Positions 41,866 through 52,340 of a stretch of 64,000 bases of DNA are shown in pieces. How positions within the stretch are numbered: position 1 is the stretch's first letter; the number at the start of each line of letters is the position of its first letter. Under the pieces are notes generated by a model. It ran no database searches and was not told the DNA's origin. It saw nothing but the letters and a program-made list of their open reading frames with translations. The stretch comes from Campylobacter subantarcticus LMG 24377. Lineage in GTDB: Bacteria > Campylobacterota > Campylobacteria > Campylobacterales > Campylobacteraceae. The DNA lies in the NCBI RefSeq assembly GCF_000816305.1, contig NZ_CP007773.1, positions 496,001 through 560,000 on the forward strand, written 5' to 3'. Made by a program: the position numbers and the translations under genes.

Positions 41866-44043
41866 TTACCCTAAATATTCATTAAATTTATCAAAATAAA
41901 TTGCTTGTAGTTTTACTAAAGATATCTTAATTTCATCTAAAATGAAATCTTTTTCATTTAAATTTCCAAGTTTTGTAAATTTAATTCCCATTTCATTTAC
42001 AAATTTAATAAATTTTTCTTCATCTTTAACACCTACTATAACTCTTGTTGGGCTTTCTTCAAAAATAAAACTTTTATCTTCAAAATTAGTTTTTGCTTCA
42101 ATGCCTAAATTTGCCTTTGCGCTCATTTTTGCTAGAGTGATGGCAAGACCACCGATACCTATACTATTCGCACAGTCAAGTAATTTTGCTTCATTGGCTT
42201 TTAGTATCAAATCCCATAGTTTTAATTCCGCGTTAAAATCTATATTTTCAAGTTCTCCTGCAACTTTTTGATCTAAAACTTTAGCAACTAAAGATCCACC
42301 AAAAGCACCTTTGCTTTCTCCAAGTAAATAAATGGCTTGCGTATTTTTGCTAAAATATGATTTTAAAACATTTTCTGCGCTTTCATTGACCCCAACGCAT
42401 GTGATGGTTGGACTTGGAAAAATACTCACTCCATCGGTTTCATTGTATAAGGAAACATTACCACTTACCACAGGAGTGTTGAGTTCTTTGCAAGCTAGCT
42501 TGATACCTTCGCAGCCTTGAGCAAACTGCCACATTACCTCAGGATTTTGTGGATTACCATAGTTTAAACAGTCACTAATCGCTAATGGTCTAGCACCCGA
42601 GCATGCTATTTTTCTACCTGCACTTGCAACAGCTGCTGCTGCGCCTATTTTTGGATCAACATAGTTTAATCTTGAGTTGCATTCAATTGCCATAGAAAGT
42701 AAGCAATTGTTTTCTTTGATTCGAATACTGTTTGCTCCTAAAGCTCCATCGCTTTTTAAAGTATTGGTTTGCACGCTTGAATCAAATTGTTCGTAAATAT
42801 AAGCTTTGTTGTTTACATTTTCATTTGCAAGGAGTTTTTCGAATGCTTCTTGGGTGGAAATATTGAGTTTAAATTGATAGTTTTTTATTTCATCTAAATA
42901 TGCTGGCTTAGCTACAGGTCTATCAAGCATAGGTGCTTTTTCGCTTAGTGGCTCAATAGGGATTAAACCAACTAATTCATCATGCCAAAATAGTTCCATT
43001 TTACCAGTATCGGTAACTTCACCTATAATGGCTGCATTAAGCCCCCATTTATTGAAAATTTTGATTACTTTTTCTTCATAGCCTTTTTTAGCGCAAATTA
43101 GCATTCTTTCTTGTGATTCACTTAACATTAACTCATAAGGAGTCATGCCTTCTTCTCTCATAGGGGTTTTATCAAGATAAAGCTTCATTCCGCTACCACT
43201 ACGTCCTGCCATTTCAAAAGAACTCGAGGTAAGTCCGGCTGCACCCATATCTTGAATACCTACAATATAATCTGTTTTAAAAAGCTCTAAGCAAGCTTCC
43301 ATTAGTAGTTTTTCAGCAAATGGATCTCCAATTTGCACAGTTGGTCTTAAGCTTTTGCTAGATTCATTAAAGCTATCACTTGCCATTACAGCTCCACCAA
43401 GTCCATCGCGACCGGTTTTTGAGCCTACGTAAATAACAGGATTTCCTATACCTTCAGCTTTTGCATAAAAAATATCTTCAATTTTACAAGTTCCAAGTGC
43501 AAAAGCATTTACTAAGATGTTTCCATTGAAACATTCATCAAAAGCACACTCTCCACCTATGGTAGGCACACCCATGCAATTACCATAGTGCGAAATTCCA
43601 CTTACAACACCTTTAACTAGGTATTTTTGGTGTTTACCTATTTTTTCATCATGAATGTTGCCAAATTTTAAAGAATTCATGCCAGCAACTACTCTTGCGC
43701 CCATAGTAAAAACATCACGTAAAATTCCACCTACACCGGTTGCAGCACCTGCAAATGGTTCTATAAAACTTGGGTGATTGTGGCTTTCTACTTTAAATAC
43801 AGCAGCCATTCCTTTGCCTATATCGATTACTCCAGCATTTTCACCAGGTCCTTGGATAACCCAAGGAGCTTTGGTCGGAAAGCCATTGAGGTATTTTTTA
43901 CTTGATTTGTATGAGCAATGCTCGCTCCACATAGCAGAAATTACTCCAAGCTCTAGCAAATTAGGCTCTCTACCTAATATATTTAAAATTTCTTGATATT
44001 CCTCGTCGCTAATTTTGTGTTGTTTTATAATTTCTTTATCCAT
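41866..44043 (-). CDS. purL: FGAM synthase, small-type PurL subunit
   Basis: Converts FGAR to FGAM in purine synthesis. With 725 residues this is the short PurL that needs separate PurS and PurQ subunits (not in this window). Signatures visible are [20 protein letters not shown]-like sequence near residue 33, [15 protein letters not shown] near 106 and [10 protein letters not shown]. Each half has the AIR synthase-like fold. It lies 12 bases after mnmE and is followed by the J-domain gene after two bases. Confidence 0.97.
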   Translation of the reverse strand: MDKEIIKQHKISDEEYQEILNILGREPNLLELGVISAMWSEHCSYKSSKKYLNGFPTKAPWVIQGPGENAGVIDIGKGMAAVFKVESHNHPSFIEPFAGAATGVGGILRDVFTMGARVVAGMNSLKFGNIHDEKIGKHQKYLVKGVVSGISHYGNCMGVPTIGGECAFDECFNGNILVNAFALGTCKIEDIFYAKAEGIGNPVIYVGSKTGRDGLGGAVMASDSFNESSKSLRPTVQIGDPFAEKLLMEACLELFKTDYIVGIQDMGAAGLTSSSFEMAGRSGSGMKLYLDKTPMREEGMTPYELMLSESQERMLICAKKGYEEKVIKIFNKWGLNAAIIGEVTDTGKMELFWHDELVGLIPIEPLSEKAPMLDRPVAKPAYLDEIKNYQFKLNISTQEAFEKLLANENVNNKAYIYEQFDSSVQTNTLKSDGALGANSIRIKENNCLLSMAIECNSRLNYVDPKIGAAAAVASAGRKIACSGARPLAISDCLNYGNPQNPEVMWQFAQGCEGIKLACKELNTPVVSGNVSLYNETDGVSIFPSPTITCVGVNESAENVLKSYFSKNTQAIYLLGESKGAFGGSLVAKVLDQKVAGELENIDFNAELKLWDLILKANEAKLLDCANSIGIGGLAITLAKMSAKANLGIEAKTNFEDKSFIFEESPTRVIVGVKDEEKFIKFVNEMGIKFTKLGNLNEKDFILDEIKISLVKLQAIYFDKFNEYLG

Positions 44044-44055
44044 TTTCTCTCCTTT

Positions 44056-45384
44056 TTATTTTCCTAAACAAAAATTACTAAACATAGCATCTAAAATTTC
44101 ATCTCTTTCAAAATCTTTTGTAAATTGGGCTATCTCTCCTATGGCTAAATTTAATTCAAAGGCAAAAAGCTCCAACGAACTTTCTTTTAATAAATCTCTT
44201 GCACGTAAAATGGCTTCGCTGGCATTTTTACAAGCATTGAGTATTAAAGTATTACTAATTAGCATTCCATCGCCATCTAAAGTATTTAAGTATTCATTTA
44301 AACTTTCCTTAATAGCTTGGGTGTTTTCTTGGGCGCAAATGCGTATACAAGAAGTGCTAATTTCATGTTTAAATTTGGTGGCTAGATCACTTTTGTTTAA
44401 AACATAAATGATTTTTTTATCACAATCTTTTAAAGCTTGTAAAATACGCTCATCTTCTTCTTCAAATTCTTTAGATCCATCAAAAACAGCTATGATAATA
44501 TCTGCTTCTTTAATACTTTCATAGCTTAAGTTAACTCCGATTTTTTCTATCTCATCATCTGCATTTCTTATACCTGCTGTGTCGATGATTTTGATTAAAT
44601 GTGAGCCTATTTTTAAACTTTCCTCAATACGATCTCTTGTGGTGCCTGCAATATTAGAAACAATGGCTCTATCAAATGCTAAAAGTGAATTTAACAAGGA
44701 GCTTTTTCCCGCATTTGGCTTACCGATAATAGCAACTTTAAAGCCTTCTATAAGTCCTTTTTTACTTAAAGAAATATCTACTGTATCACGTAAAAGTTTT
44801 GAGTTTTTTTCACACATGACAATGATTTGATCAAGTAAATCTTGTGGTAAATCATCATCTGCATAATCAATGCTTGTTTCTACAAAAGCAAGGGTTTGAA
44901 CAAGATCCATTCTAATGGTATTTAAAAATTTACTTAAATCACCTTTAATGTTTTTTGCTATGATATTTGCAGCGCTTGCTGATTTTGACATGATGGCATC
45001 TTGTATGCTTAAAGCTTTTAAAAGATCCATCTTGCCATTTAAACAAGCTCTTTTACTAAATTCACCAGGGTTAGCAAGGCGTGCACCTGCTAAAATAAGC
45101 TCATCAAGTAAAATTTCACTCAAAGAAAAGCCTCCATGGAGTTGAAATTCTACTATATCTTCTCCCGTAAAAGAAAAAGGTGCTTTGAAATAAATCACCA
45201 AAGCTTCATCTAAAAAATCATTGTTGTTTTTGTATAATTTGCATAAGTGCGCATAGCGAGGTTTTAGTTCTTTTTTACGAGTAATTTTTAATGCAAGCTC
45301 TAAAGCTTTATCTCCACTTACTCTAATAATACTTATAGAGCCCACTCCATGGGCTGTAGCAATAGCAGCTATAGCATCATTCAT
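44056..45384 (-). CDS. mnmE: tRNA modification GTPase MnmE
   Basis: With MnmG forms the 5-carboxymethylaminomethyl group on wobble uridine of tRNAs. The 442-residue protein has the N-terminal formyl-folate binding domain ([20 protein letters not shown]), a helical domain, an inserted G domain ([14 protein letters not shown] near 220, DTAGIR, NKSD), and the C-terminal FCLGK with the conserved cysteine. It overlaps the jag stop by four bases. Confidence 0.97.
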   Translation of the reverse strand: MNDAIAAIATAHGVGSISIIRVSGDKALELALKITRKKELKPRYAHLCKLYKNNNDFLDEALVIYFKAPFSFTGEDIVEFQLHGGFSLSEILLDELILAGARLANPGEFSKRACLNGKMDLLKALSIQDAIMSKSASAANIIAKNIKGDLSKFLNTIRMDLVQTLAFVETSIDYADDDLPQDLLDQIIVMCEKNSKLLRDTVDISLSKKGLIEGFKVAIIGKPNAGKSSLLNSLLAFDRAIVSNIAGTTRDRIEESLKIGSHLIKIIDTAGIRNADDEIEKIGVNLSYESIKEADIIIAVFDGSKEFEEEDERILQALKDCDKKIIYVLNKSDLATKFKHEISTSCIRICAQENTQAIKESLNEYLNTLDGDGMLISNTLILNACKNASEAILRARDLLKESSLELFAFELNLAIGEIAQFTKDFERDEILDAMFSNFCLGK

Positions 45385-46226
45385 TCATTTTTCTTCAAAA
45401 AATTATTTACAACGATGTATCTTTGATCATCGTTTTGCTTGATGGCGACATATTTATCTGGAAAGCGTTCTCTTAATTTTTCTAAAGCAAGTTTTAGCCA
45501 AATTCCATCTAAAGGCTTTGTTTGAACTCTTCCTGTACTTTCTACTTTTTCTATAAGAATTTTTAAATAATTTTCTATAGCTTGGGTTTGATTTTCTAAA
45601 AATTGAGCAATTTCTAGTCTTGGTTGAATTTTGTATTTAGCGCTAAGCCAGTTATAAAGCAAATAAGAAAAAGCCTTATATCTATGAGCTTCTTTGCCTA
45701 TAAGTAAAGCCGCATCTTCACCATCAAGTTTTATTAGTACGCAATTTTCATCCCAAATGCTAACTTGTATAACTTTGATGTCAAAATCAAAAGTTGCTAG
45801 TAGCTTTTCTAGTGAAATTTTTATCTCATCAATATAGGAAGCGATATTTCTTTCTTCTGAGGATTCTTTATGAAATGAATCAAAAATGGCATCATTTTTT
45901 ACTTTATAGTGCTCTTTAGGTTGAGTAATATCTTCAATTGATTTTTGAAAATTTTCTTTGTATTCTCTCTTTGATTCATTTTTATCAAGGTTTTTTTGCG
46001 AATGCTTGTTAAATTTCTCATTTTGGAATTTTTTAGATCTTTCTTGATGGGCTTTTTGGATTTTTTTATACCCTTTAATGCAAATAATAGCATTTTTTCT
46101 AAACAAGCCAAAAAATCCTGCTTTTGCATGTTGAATAACTTCATATTCCAGATCGATCACAGAGCACTCAAGTTGTTTTGAGGCTTCTATGAGTGCGGTT
46201 TGTAAGTCTTTAGCTTCTATGTTCAT
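45381..46226 (-). CDS. jag: RNA-binding Jag/KhpB family protein
   Basis: A 281-residue protein with an N-terminal Jag domain (residues 1-52, including [13 protein letters not shown]), a charged lysine-rich linker (53-125), a KH domain near 165-215 ([18 protein letters not shown]) and an R3H-type domain at 230-280. KhpB proteins bind RNA and influence cell-wall synthesis and division in Gram-positives; the role in Campylobacter is not established. It overlaps yidC by 17 bases and mnmE by four, the standard place between yidC and mnmE. Confidence 0.92.
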   Translation of the reverse strand: MNIEAKDLQTALIEASKQLECSVIDLEYEVIQHAKAGFFGLFRKNAIICIKGYKKIQKAHQERSKKFQNEKFNKHSQKNLDKNESKREYKENFQKSIEDITQPKEHYKVKNDAIFDSFHKESSEERNIASYIDEIKISLEKLLATFDFDIKVIQVSIWDENCVLIKLDGEDAALLIGKEAHRYKAFSYLLYNWLSAKYKIQPRLEIAQFLENQTQAIENYLKILIEKVESTGRVQTKPLDGIWLKLALEKLRERFPDKYVAIKQNDDQRYIVVNNFLKKNE

Positions 46227-47790
46227 GTTTAGCTATTTCCTCTTTTTTGTGGTTTTTGAAAAGTTTATTCACAATCACTTGTTGAATAAGTGAGCATATA
46301 TTATTTACACACCAATATAAAGTTAAACCTGCTGGGAAGGTTAAGAAGAAGAAAGTGAAAATTAATGGTAAAAATTTCATAATCTTTTCTTGCATAGGAT
46401 CTTGTATGGCCATTGGTGTGATAAGTTGTTGGATAAACATAGTTAGACCCATAAATATAGGTAAAATAAACCATGGATCCATTACAGATAAATCTGTAAT
46501 CCAAAAAGCCCAAGGTGCAGCTTTTAGCTCTATAGCATTTAGTAAAACTCTATAAATTGCAAAGAAAATTGGAATTTGAATAAGTATTGGCAAACATCCG
46601 CTCATAGGATTTGCACCATGTTTTTTATAAAGTTCCATCATGTGTAAATTCATTTTTTGCGGATCACCTTTATAGCGCTCTCTGATTTCTTTCATTTTAG
46701 GTGCTAAATCTTTGAGTTTATTCATAGAAATCATTGATTTATAAGTAAGTGGGAAAAGAATAATACGTACAATTAAAGTCATCACTACAATAGCCCAACC
46801 CCAATTGTCCATGTAGCCATGTAAGAAATTTAAAAATTCAAACATAGGCTTAGCTATAAAAGTAAACCAACCATATTCTACAACATCATCTAAATCTGCA
46901 TGAATACTTCTTAAAATTTCATGCTCTTTTGAGCCAATATAACCACTTGCTTTAAAAGTATTTGTTGCACTTGCAAAAACGATAGAATTTTCATGATTAT
47001 CTTTAGTAACTACGGCATTGAGTGGTTTTTCAAAATTATAAAAGAAAGCACTATAATAGCGATCTGAAGCTGCCATAAGGGTTACATTAGAAAAACTTTC
47101 ATCATTTTCTACATCGCCATCTTCTAACATTGTGATTTTATCATCTTTATCTAAGATTAAAACTCCATGCACTGTATAGCTATCAACTGCTATATTTGGA
47201 CGATAACCTGGAGTGATAAAATAAGCTGCGTCTTTGCTTAGATTAACTTCTAAATCATAGTTTCCATATTTATGGAAAGTGATCTTTTTAGTTACTACTA
47301 AATCATTTAAATTTTGAGTAAGTATCAAGGTTGTATTTTCATCGCCTACATTGATAGTTTTTTGACTTGTGGTGTATGGTGTATTAAATGCTTCTTGATT
47401 GATTTTTGTATCACTAAATCTTATTTCTAATGGTAAAGGTGATAAAGAAGTATCTACTAAATTAACACTTTTACCATTTTCATCTTTATATTTTTCATCA
47501 CTTAGATAAAATTTAACTATTCTACCTAAAGAGTCAATATGTGCTTCAAAATGCTCACTTTTAACAATTGCTATTTTCTCTTTTTGATTAACACCAAGTT
47601 CTGTTTTTGGAGCTTGAGTATTTGTATTTGTGGTGCTTTGCGGAGCTGAGTTGTTTTGCTCTATTTGGGTGATATTTTGCTCAGTTTGTGAAGTTTTGGG
47701 GATAAAAAAATAATCATAAACTACAAAAAATAAAAATGATAATACAACGGCAATTAATATGCGTTTTTGTTGAGATAAATTTTCTGACAC
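46210..47790 (-). CDS. yidC: Membrane protein insertase YidC
   Basis: Inserts and folds inner-membrane proteins, alone or with SecYEG. The 526-residue protein has a first membrane helix (about 9-27), a large periplasmic beta-sandwich domain (about 50-310) and the conserved five-helix core from 325, with [17 protein letters not shown] and [20 protein letters not shown]. The start is GTG at 47790, preceded by AAAGGA; no better ATG is available. It overlaps yidD by 37 bases. Confidence 0.96.
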   Translation of the reverse strand: MSENLSQQKRILIAVVLSFLFFVVYDYFFIPKTSQTEQNITQIEQNNSAPQSTTNTNTQAPKTELGVNQKEKIAIVKSEHFEAHIDSLGRIVKFYLSDEKYKDENGKSVNLVDTSLSPLPLEIRFSDTKINQEAFNTPYTTSQKTINVGDENTTLILTQNLNDLVVTKKITFHKYGNYDLEVNLSKDAAYFITPGYRPNIAVDSYTVHGVLILDKDDKITMLEDGDVENDESFSNVTLMAASDRYYSAFFYNFEKPLNAVVTKDNHENSIVFASATNTFKASGYIGSKEHEILRSIHADLDDVVEYGWFTFIAKPMFEFLNFLHGYMDNWGWAIVVMTLIVRIILFPLTYKSMISMNKLKDLAPKMKEIRERYKGDPQKMNLHMMELYKKHGANPMSGCLPILIQIPIFFAIYRVLLNAIELKAAPWAFWITDLSVMDPWFILPIFMGLTMFIQQLITPMAIQDPMQEKIMKFLPLIFTFFFLTFPAGLTLYWCVNNICSLIQQVIVNKLFKNHKKEEIAKHEHRS

Positions 47791-48137
47791 GGATTGTCCT
47801 TTGGAAATATAATCTTAATTAAAAAAAATTGATTATCGTTGCAAGGGATGTAAAGATAATTGAGTTGTTTTAAAGCATTAAAACTAGGTTTAAAACATAT
47901 ACCTGAGTTTAGATTATTCTTGCGTATTTTAGGATAATCAATACCACCTTTAAAAAACGGATTGCATTTTAAAATTCTTAAAAAAACTGCACTAAATGCT
48001 TTAAAAATATTATTTTTTTTAAATTGCCACAAGGCATATTCAGAGCAACTTGGGTAATACCTACAGCATTGTGGTTTAAAAGGACTGATAAAGAGTTGAT
48101 AAAATCTGATAAGTTTTAGACAAGCTATTTTATACAT
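47754..48137 (-). CDS. yidD: Membrane protein insertion factor YidD
   Basis: A small protein that assists YidC-dependent insertion and sits between rnpA and yidC in many bacteria. The motif [16 protein letters not shown] and FFKGGIDYP are family signatures. I start at the second ATG (48137), which has AATAGG upstream and gives 127 residues; the ATG at 48158 would add seven. The gene overlaps rnpA at one end and yidC at the other. The C-terminal 45 residues after the conserved core are longer than usual and rich in asparagine and lysine. Confidence 0.9.
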   Translation of the reverse strand: MYKIACLKLIRFYQLFISPFKPQCCRYYPSCSEYALWQFKKNNIFKAFSAVFLRILKCNPFFKGGIDYPKIRKNNLNSGICFKPSFNALKQLNYLYIPCNDNQFFLIKIIFPKDNPCQKIYLNKNAY

Positions 48138-48451
48138 CCTATTTTTTTCAAACCCCATTTCAAGTTTTTTTCTAATTTTAAAAAAGGAATTTCACTAATA
48201 CTTGTTTTAGCTACAAGTATGTATTTTCCGTTTTCAACTTGATTTTTAACCTGAAAAAAAGCTGATCTTAAGAGCCTTTTGGCTCTATTTCTTATAACAG
48301 CTTTTCCAACTTTTTTACTAGCAACAACGGCGAATTTTTTTTCTTCGCTTAAAGAGTAAAAGATGATCACACCTTTGCAGTGCCATTTTTTACCTTCTTT
48401 GTAAATTGTTGCAAACTCCCCTAAGTCATTAATACTTAGAAAATCTTTTAT
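48125..48451 (-). CDS. rnpA: Ribonuclease P protein component, non-canonical start (ATA)
   Basis: Protein subunit of RNase P, which trims tRNA 5' ends. The RNR motif region [16 protein letters not shown] is present. A GTG at 48370 gives only 81 residues and lacks the conserved N-terminal strand ([11 protein letters not shown], residues 13-23 in the longer frame). The frame stays open upstream to a TAG at about 48466, but has no ATG, GTG, TTG or CTG there. ATA at 48449-48451, overlapping the rpmH stop (ATAA), would give 108 residues, the normal length; ATT codons are alternatives. A sequencing error or a truncated gene is also possible. Confidence 0.75.
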   Translation of the reverse strand: MKDFLSINDLGEFATIYKEGKKWHCKGVIIFYSLSEEKKFAVVASKKVGKAVIRNRAKRLLRSAFFQVKNQVENGKYILVAKTSISEIPFLKLEKNLKWGLKKIGCIK

Positions 48452-48582
48452 ACCGCTAATCTTTTTCTACCTTTAGCGCGTCTAGCATTGATCACTTTAC
48501 GACCATTTTTGCTTTTCATACGCACACGAAAGCCGTGAGTTCTTTTTTTAGGAGTTTTATGTGGTTGGTATGTTCTTTTCAT
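48448..48582 (-). CDS. rpmH: 50S ribosomal protein L34
   Basis: A 44-residue basic protein, [18 protein letters not shown] at the start and [11 protein letters not shown] at the end, the standard L34 sequence. AAGG precedes the ATG by about eight bases. It heads the reverse operon rpmH-rnpA-yidD-yidC-jag-mnmE, the classic order. Its TAA overlaps the proposed ATA start of rnpA. Confidence 0.97.
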   Translation of the reverse strand: MKRTYQPHKTPKKRTHGFRVRMKSKNGRKVINARRAKGRKRLAV

Positions 48583-48723
48583 ATTTTTTCCTTAACTTAA
48601 AATAAAAAACAAAATAATAAGCGAGTATGTTAGCAAAATCTTACTTAAATCTGCTTTTAATTAAGAGTTATTTTAAAACTTTTTGCTAAATTTTGATTTT
48701 ATTTTGTAAACTAAGGAAAAACA

Positions 48724-49194
48724 ATGGCTTTTGAAATTTGTGAGAGCAAAAAAGAAGATTTGGGAAAAATTTTAGAATTACTCAAAGAGCTTGCTATTCA
48801 TGAGAATATGCTTGATGATGTAAGATGCACAAGTAAAGAACTTGAAGAATCATTTTTTAAACATGAGTATGCTAAGGCTTTGAGTTTAAAGGTTGATGGT
48901 GAGATAATAGGCTATGTGATGTATTATTTTACTTTTTCATCTTTTTGGGGCTTGGGTGGTTTATACCTAGAAGATATTTACATACAGCCAAAGCATAGAA
49001 AAAAAGGTTATGCTAGAGCTGTTTTTAAATATTTAGCGCAAATTTGTAAAGAAAAAAATCTCAAACGCTTAGAGTGGGTATGTTTGAACGATAATGATTT
49101 AGGGATTGAGTTTTATACTAAATTAAATGCAAAGCATATGAATGAGTGGAGAACTTATCGTTTAGAGGGTGAAAATTTAGAAGCATTGATGTAA
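48724..49194 (+). CDS. GNAT-family N-acetyltransferase
   Basis: A 156-residue protein with the GNAT fold: motif A with YIQPKHRKKGYARAVFKYL near 88-106 (the acetyl-CoA pyrophosphate loop) and motif B with LNDNDLGIEFYTKLNAK. The substrate is unknown; the sequence resembles small-amine acetyltransferases. It is divergent from rpmH and overlaps the next start by one base. The same order occurs in C. jejuni (Cj0962-0964, from memory). Confidence 0.88.
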   Translation: MAFEICESKKEDLGKILELLKELAIHENMLDDVRCTSKELEESFFKHEYAKALSLKVDGEIIGYVMYYFTFSSFWGLGGLYLEDIYIQPKHRKKGYARAVFKYLAQICKEKNLKRLEWVCLNDNDLGIEFYTKLNAKHMNEWRTYRLEGENLEALM

Positions 49195-49805
49195 TGAATA
49201 AGCGTAATTTGTGTTATTTAAAAGCTTTTGGTTATGAATATTTTAACGAGCAAAAACAAATTAGACATTTTAACTTAAGCTTTAAAGAATTAAACGAAAG
49301 AGTGAAAACTTGCAATCTTTGTCATTTTTCTAAATTAAGAAAGCATAGTTTAATGGAAAAAGAAGCCAAAAATGCTAAAATTTTGATTTATCAAGCTTTT
49401 ATCGATAAAGAAGAAAATGAAAGTGGAAAGTTTTTTGCTTCTAAAAATAAGCAAGAGTTTTTAAGATTATGCAAAGAGCTTTTAAATTTAAAAGAAGATG
49501 AGATATATTTTTCTTATATGTTTAAATGTTTTAGTAATTTTAAAATAGATGATCAAGCACTAAAATTATGCTTACCATATTTTTATAACGAGCTTGATTT
49601 TGTAAAAGCAAAGATTATTTTATGTCTTGGTCAAGAAGCTTTTGTAAGTTTGGGTTTTGAGAACTTTCAAAAATACAAAGGGCAATGTATGCGTTTTAAT
49701 AATGCTTTGCTTTTGCCAAGTTATGATTTGAATTTTTTGAGTAAAAATCCTAGCTTTTATACTGAATTTATAGAAGATATTAAAAAAATAAAAGGTTATT
49801 TATGA
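49194..49805 (+). CDS. Uracil-DNA glycosylase superfamily protein
   Basis: A 203-residue protein with a CNLCHFSKLR segment near residue 41, like the first cysteine pair of family 4 (Fe-S) uracil-DNA glycosylases, then IYQAFIDKEENESGKFF (the usual water-activating loop is altered), YFSYMFKC and LPYFYNELDFVKAKIILCLGQEAF. These match the superfamily pattern, but the first motif is degenerate, so substrate and activity are uncertain. It overlaps both neighbours by one to four bases. Confidence 0.75.
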   Translation: MNKRNLCYLKAFGYEYFNEQKQIRHFNLSFKELNERVKTCNLCHFSKLRKHSLMEKEAKNAKILIYQAFIDKEENESGKFFASKNKQEFLRLCKELLNLKEDEIYFSYMFKCFSNFKIDDQALKLCLPYFYNELDFVKAKIILCLGQEAFVSLGFENFQKYKGQCMRFNNALLLPSYDLNFLSKNPSFYTEFIEDIKKIKGYL

Positions 49806-51019
49806 GAAAAAGTTTAGTTTGTTTGATGATGAGTTTTGTTTTAACTTTAAGTGCTTTTGCAAAAGAGCAAAAACCATCACCCATAGAACCTAGTGAGTCT
49901 TTTTATCCTAATTTAGAATTTCAAAATTGCGATAATGATTGTTTATTTACTTTGCTAGAAACAGGACTTTATTTTAATTTTTTATCAAGATTTAACAGTG
50001 ATAATGCAAATGAACTTTTGGTTAATATCTATACTAAACTTTTAAACTCCATTATAGATTTTGAAAAAAGAATTCAAAAAAATGCTAGTGTAAAATTAGC
50101 TATTATTTTGCCTGAGCAAACGATTAAAAGCTATTCTAATACTATTATAAACTCAAGTATAGCGTATTTGTTAAGACAAAGAGCGCAGATAAAAGTAAAG
50201 GTGTTTTTAATAGGCACTGAAGATGAGAGCAAGATAGCTAAAGCTTTTAAACAAGCTCAAGATGAGAAATTTAATTATATCATCGCAGGTTTTACAGATA
50301 AGGGTGTGAAAAATTTATTAAAAGAAAATCTTGATTCTAATGTAAAAGTTTTCATACCAACTGCACACAAAAGAAATTTTGATACGCAAAATGAAAATGT
50401 ATATTTTGGAAGTATAGATTATCAAAAACAAATCCAAAAGCTTTTAGAATACTCCAATGGCAAAAATATCATTTTTTCAGATGGAACACCTTTGGCAAAT
50501 CGCTTAGATGAGAATGTTTTAAACGCAGGTAATGGTAGTGAGAAAATTTACACTATCAATAGTTCTAAATTTGATTTTAGAAGTATTTTAAATCAAAATA
50601 GAAGTTTTCAAGATTCTAGTATTGTTTTAAATACCTCTTTGATTAAAACAGCGCTTATAAGCTCGCAAATAAGAACTTATGATATAGAGCCTTTTGTGTT
50701 ATTATCAACTCAGATTAATTATAATCCTATTTTACTAAGCTTAACACAAATTAATGATAGAAAAAAACTTTTACTAGCAAATTCCATTTCTAATGAGGAT
50801 CAAACTCTAAGCTATCTTAATGAGCTTTTTTCGCAAAATATTAATTACAACTGGATAGCGTATGCAACTAGCGTGGGTCTTGATTATTTTTATACGCAGT
50901 TTTTAGATAAAGACTCTCAAAGAATTTTCGATGAGAGTTTAAATAATAATCAGTTTGACTATAAGGTTAAGATCATTCGCTCGCAAGGCTTAGGTTTTAC
51001 TCCTTTGCAAAATCAGTAA
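49802..51019 (+). CDS. Periplasmic protein, binding-protein-like fold
   Basis: A 405-residue protein with a signal peptide (residues 1-20, cleavage after SAFA). From about residue 95 it has alternating strands and helices (VKLAIILPEQTIKSYSN, YIIAGFTDKGV, NIIFSDGTPLANRL) like a type I periplasmic-binding fold, as in LpoA-like or amino-acid-binding proteins. No ligand can be inferred. Its 3' end overlaps the thioesterase gene on the other strand by 23 bases. Confidence 0.75.
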   Translation: MRKSLVCLMMSFVLTLSAFAKEQKPSPIEPSESFYPNLEFQNCDNDCLFTLLETGLYFNFLSRFNSDNANELLVNIYTKLLNSIIDFEKRIQKNASVKLAIILPEQTIKSYSNTIINSSIAYLLRQRAQIKVKVFLIGTEDESKIAKAFKQAQDEKFNYIIAGFTDKGVKNLLKENLDSNVKVFIPTAHKRNFDTQNENVYFGSIDYQKQIQKLLEYSNGKNIIFSDGTPLANRLDENVLNAGNGSEKIYTINSSKFDFRSILNQNRSFQDSSIVLNTSLIKTALISSQIRTYDIEPFVLLSTQINYNPILLSLTQINDRKKLLLANSISNEDQTLSYLNELFSQNINYNWIAYATSVGLDYFYTQFLDKDSQRIFDESLNNNQFDYKVKIIRSQGLGFTPLQNQ

Positions 51020-51377
51020 AAACCTTAGTTATAGTCTCATCTATAGGGGCTACTTTTTCATTTTTTAAAAAAGCTAGGGTAAATTCAGCTTCAAAAAGCT
51101 TGGTATTTTCTTTATAAATCTCTTGTTTTATACAAACTGAGGCTTTTTTAAGCTTTGTGATAAATGTTTTTACTTCTATAAGATCTCCAAGTTTAGCGGG
51201 TTTTAAAAAGTTACAATTTGCTTTTGTAAGTAGAAAATGTCCTGTATTTTTATCAAAAATTTTTGCATTTTTTTGAAAAAATATCTCACTTCTTGCTCTT
51301 TCGCAAAATTTTAAGTAGTTGCTATGGTATACCACTCCACCTGCATCGGTATCTTCATAATAAATTCGTATTTGCAT
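50997..51377 (-). CDS. ybgC: Acyl-CoA thioesterase, YbgC family
   Basis: A 126-residue hot-dog-fold protein. The N-terminal YYEDTDAGGVVYHSNYLKF contains the catalytic aspartate and the 4-hydroxybenzoyl-CoA thioesterase signature. YbgC hydrolyses short-chain or malonyl-type acyl-CoA/ACP and is often linked to the Tol-Pal system, but tol genes are not adjacent here. The 3' end overlaps the convergent gene by 23 bases. Confidence 0.9.
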   Translation of the reverse strand: MQIRIYYEDTDAGGVVYHSNYLKFCERARSEIFFQKNAKIFDKNTGHFLLTKANCNFLKPAKLGDLIEVKTFITKLKKASVCIKQEIYKENTKLFEAEFTLAFLKNEKVAPIDETITKVFTDFAKE

Positions 51378-51467
51378 TTTAGACCTTTTATTTTATATTG
51401 ATCGGAAAATATCGCTTACAATCAACTTTTTTTATTGATAAATTTGTTGAAATTCTACTTAAAATGT

Positions 51468-51508
51468 CATAAGAAAAGCATAAAATATCCTTGATTTTAT
51501 ATCTTATG
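51468..51508. repeat. Interrupted inverted repeat upstream of the first dsb gene
   Basis: CATAAGA (51468-51474) and ATAAAAT (51480-51486) are mirrored by ATTTTAT (51494-51500) and TCTTATG (51502-51508), about 40 bases before the dsb gene start. It may be an operator or a leader hairpin. Confidence 0.5.
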
Positions 51509-51546
51509 TTAAAATTGTATTTTATATCATTGAAAAAAGGAAAATC

Positions 51547-52197
51547 ATGCAAGTTTTGCAAAAAATGTTTAAATTGCTAGCTATTATGGCTTTTGTTTTT
51601 AGTGTGAGTGCAAATGCACTTAGTGAGGGTAAAGAGTATATTACTTTAAAAATACCTATCCCAAATGCACAAAATTCTCTAATAGAGGTATTTTCTTATC
51701 ATTGTATTCATTGCTATAATCATCATCAATTTCACACTCTAGCAAAAGTTAAACAAGCTTTACCAAATTTAAAATATGATCTTTTCTCGGTAAGTTCTAT
51801 GCTCGAGTACGGTGGTGCTTTAAATGAGATGTTTGCTTTAGCTTCTTTTAAAGAAAAAGCTTTAGGTTTAGATGTTACTAGTGAAAAAAGTCTTACTTAT
51901 AAGCTTGCTGACGTGTATTTTGTAAGTCATTTTGAAAAAAAAATAAATTTAAATAATCTTGATTTATTTTATAAAATAGGTTTAAATGCTATTGGTGCTA
52001 GTAAAGAAGAATTGCAAAAATTTTTACAAACTAAAGAAGCCAAAGAGCTTTTAGTTGCTTATGATGTAGCTAATGAAATTTCAAGAAATTATGGCACGCC
52101 TGCTTTTGTAGTAAATGGCAAATATCAAATCAATCCTGAGTATATCACTTCTTTAGAGGAACTAATCCGTATAGTTAAAGAACTTTCTACCAAGTAA
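51547..52197 (+). CDS. DsbA/DsbL-like thiol oxidase, first copy
   Basis: Periplasmic disulfide-introducing protein of 216 residues. It has a signal peptide (1-24, ending SANA), a thioredoxin fold with active site C53-I-H-C56 in FSYHCIHCYNHH, and the cis-proline loop [11 protein letters not shown]. It is a tandem paralogue of the gene at 52394; both share 38 identical bases around the signal cleavage site (51602-51639 and 52452-52489). By context with AssT it is probably a dedicated oxidase for the sulfotransferase. A terminator hairpin separates it from the second copy. Confidence 0.9.
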   Translation: MQVLQKMFKLLAIMAFVFSVSANALSEGKEYITLKIPIPNAQNSLIEVFSYHCIHCYNHHQFHTLAKVKQALPNLKYDLFSVSSMLEYGGALNEMFALASFKEKALGLDVTSEKSLTYKLADVYFVSHFEKKINLNNLDLFYKIGLNAIGASKEELQKFLQTKEAKELLVAYDVANEISRNYGTPAFVVNGKYQINPEYITSLEELIRIVKELSTK

Positions 52198-52219
52198 TGC
52201 TTTTTTAAGCATTACTTTT
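52192..52219 (+). terminator. Terminator after the first dsb gene
   Basis: AAGTAATGCTT (52192-52202) pairs with AAGCATTACTT (52207-52217), starting at the last sense codon and followed by TTT. It would separate the first dsb gene from the rest of the locus. Confidence 0.7.
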
Positions 52220-52311
52220 TGTAATTTTTGTGATAAAGTATTATTATTTTTTATTTTTTTAATAATTATATTTTCATTTTGAAATTTTTTCTTATTGTTT
52301 AATTAATATTT

Positions 52312-52331
52312 AAGTTATATTAATATAACTT
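52312..52331. promoter_or_regulatory. Perfect 20-bp palindrome at the -35 region of the second dsb gene
   Basis: AAGTTATATTAATATAACTT reads identically on both strands and lies nine bases upstream of a TATAAT (52341-52346). It covers the expected -35 position, as expected of a dimeric regulator site. Confidence 0.6.
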
Positions 52332-52340
52332 TAGCATGTT

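Noticed and set aside
45899-46144. Lysine-rich open frame within jag
   Set aside because: It is a shifted frame of the lysine-rich linker of jag with no start signal.
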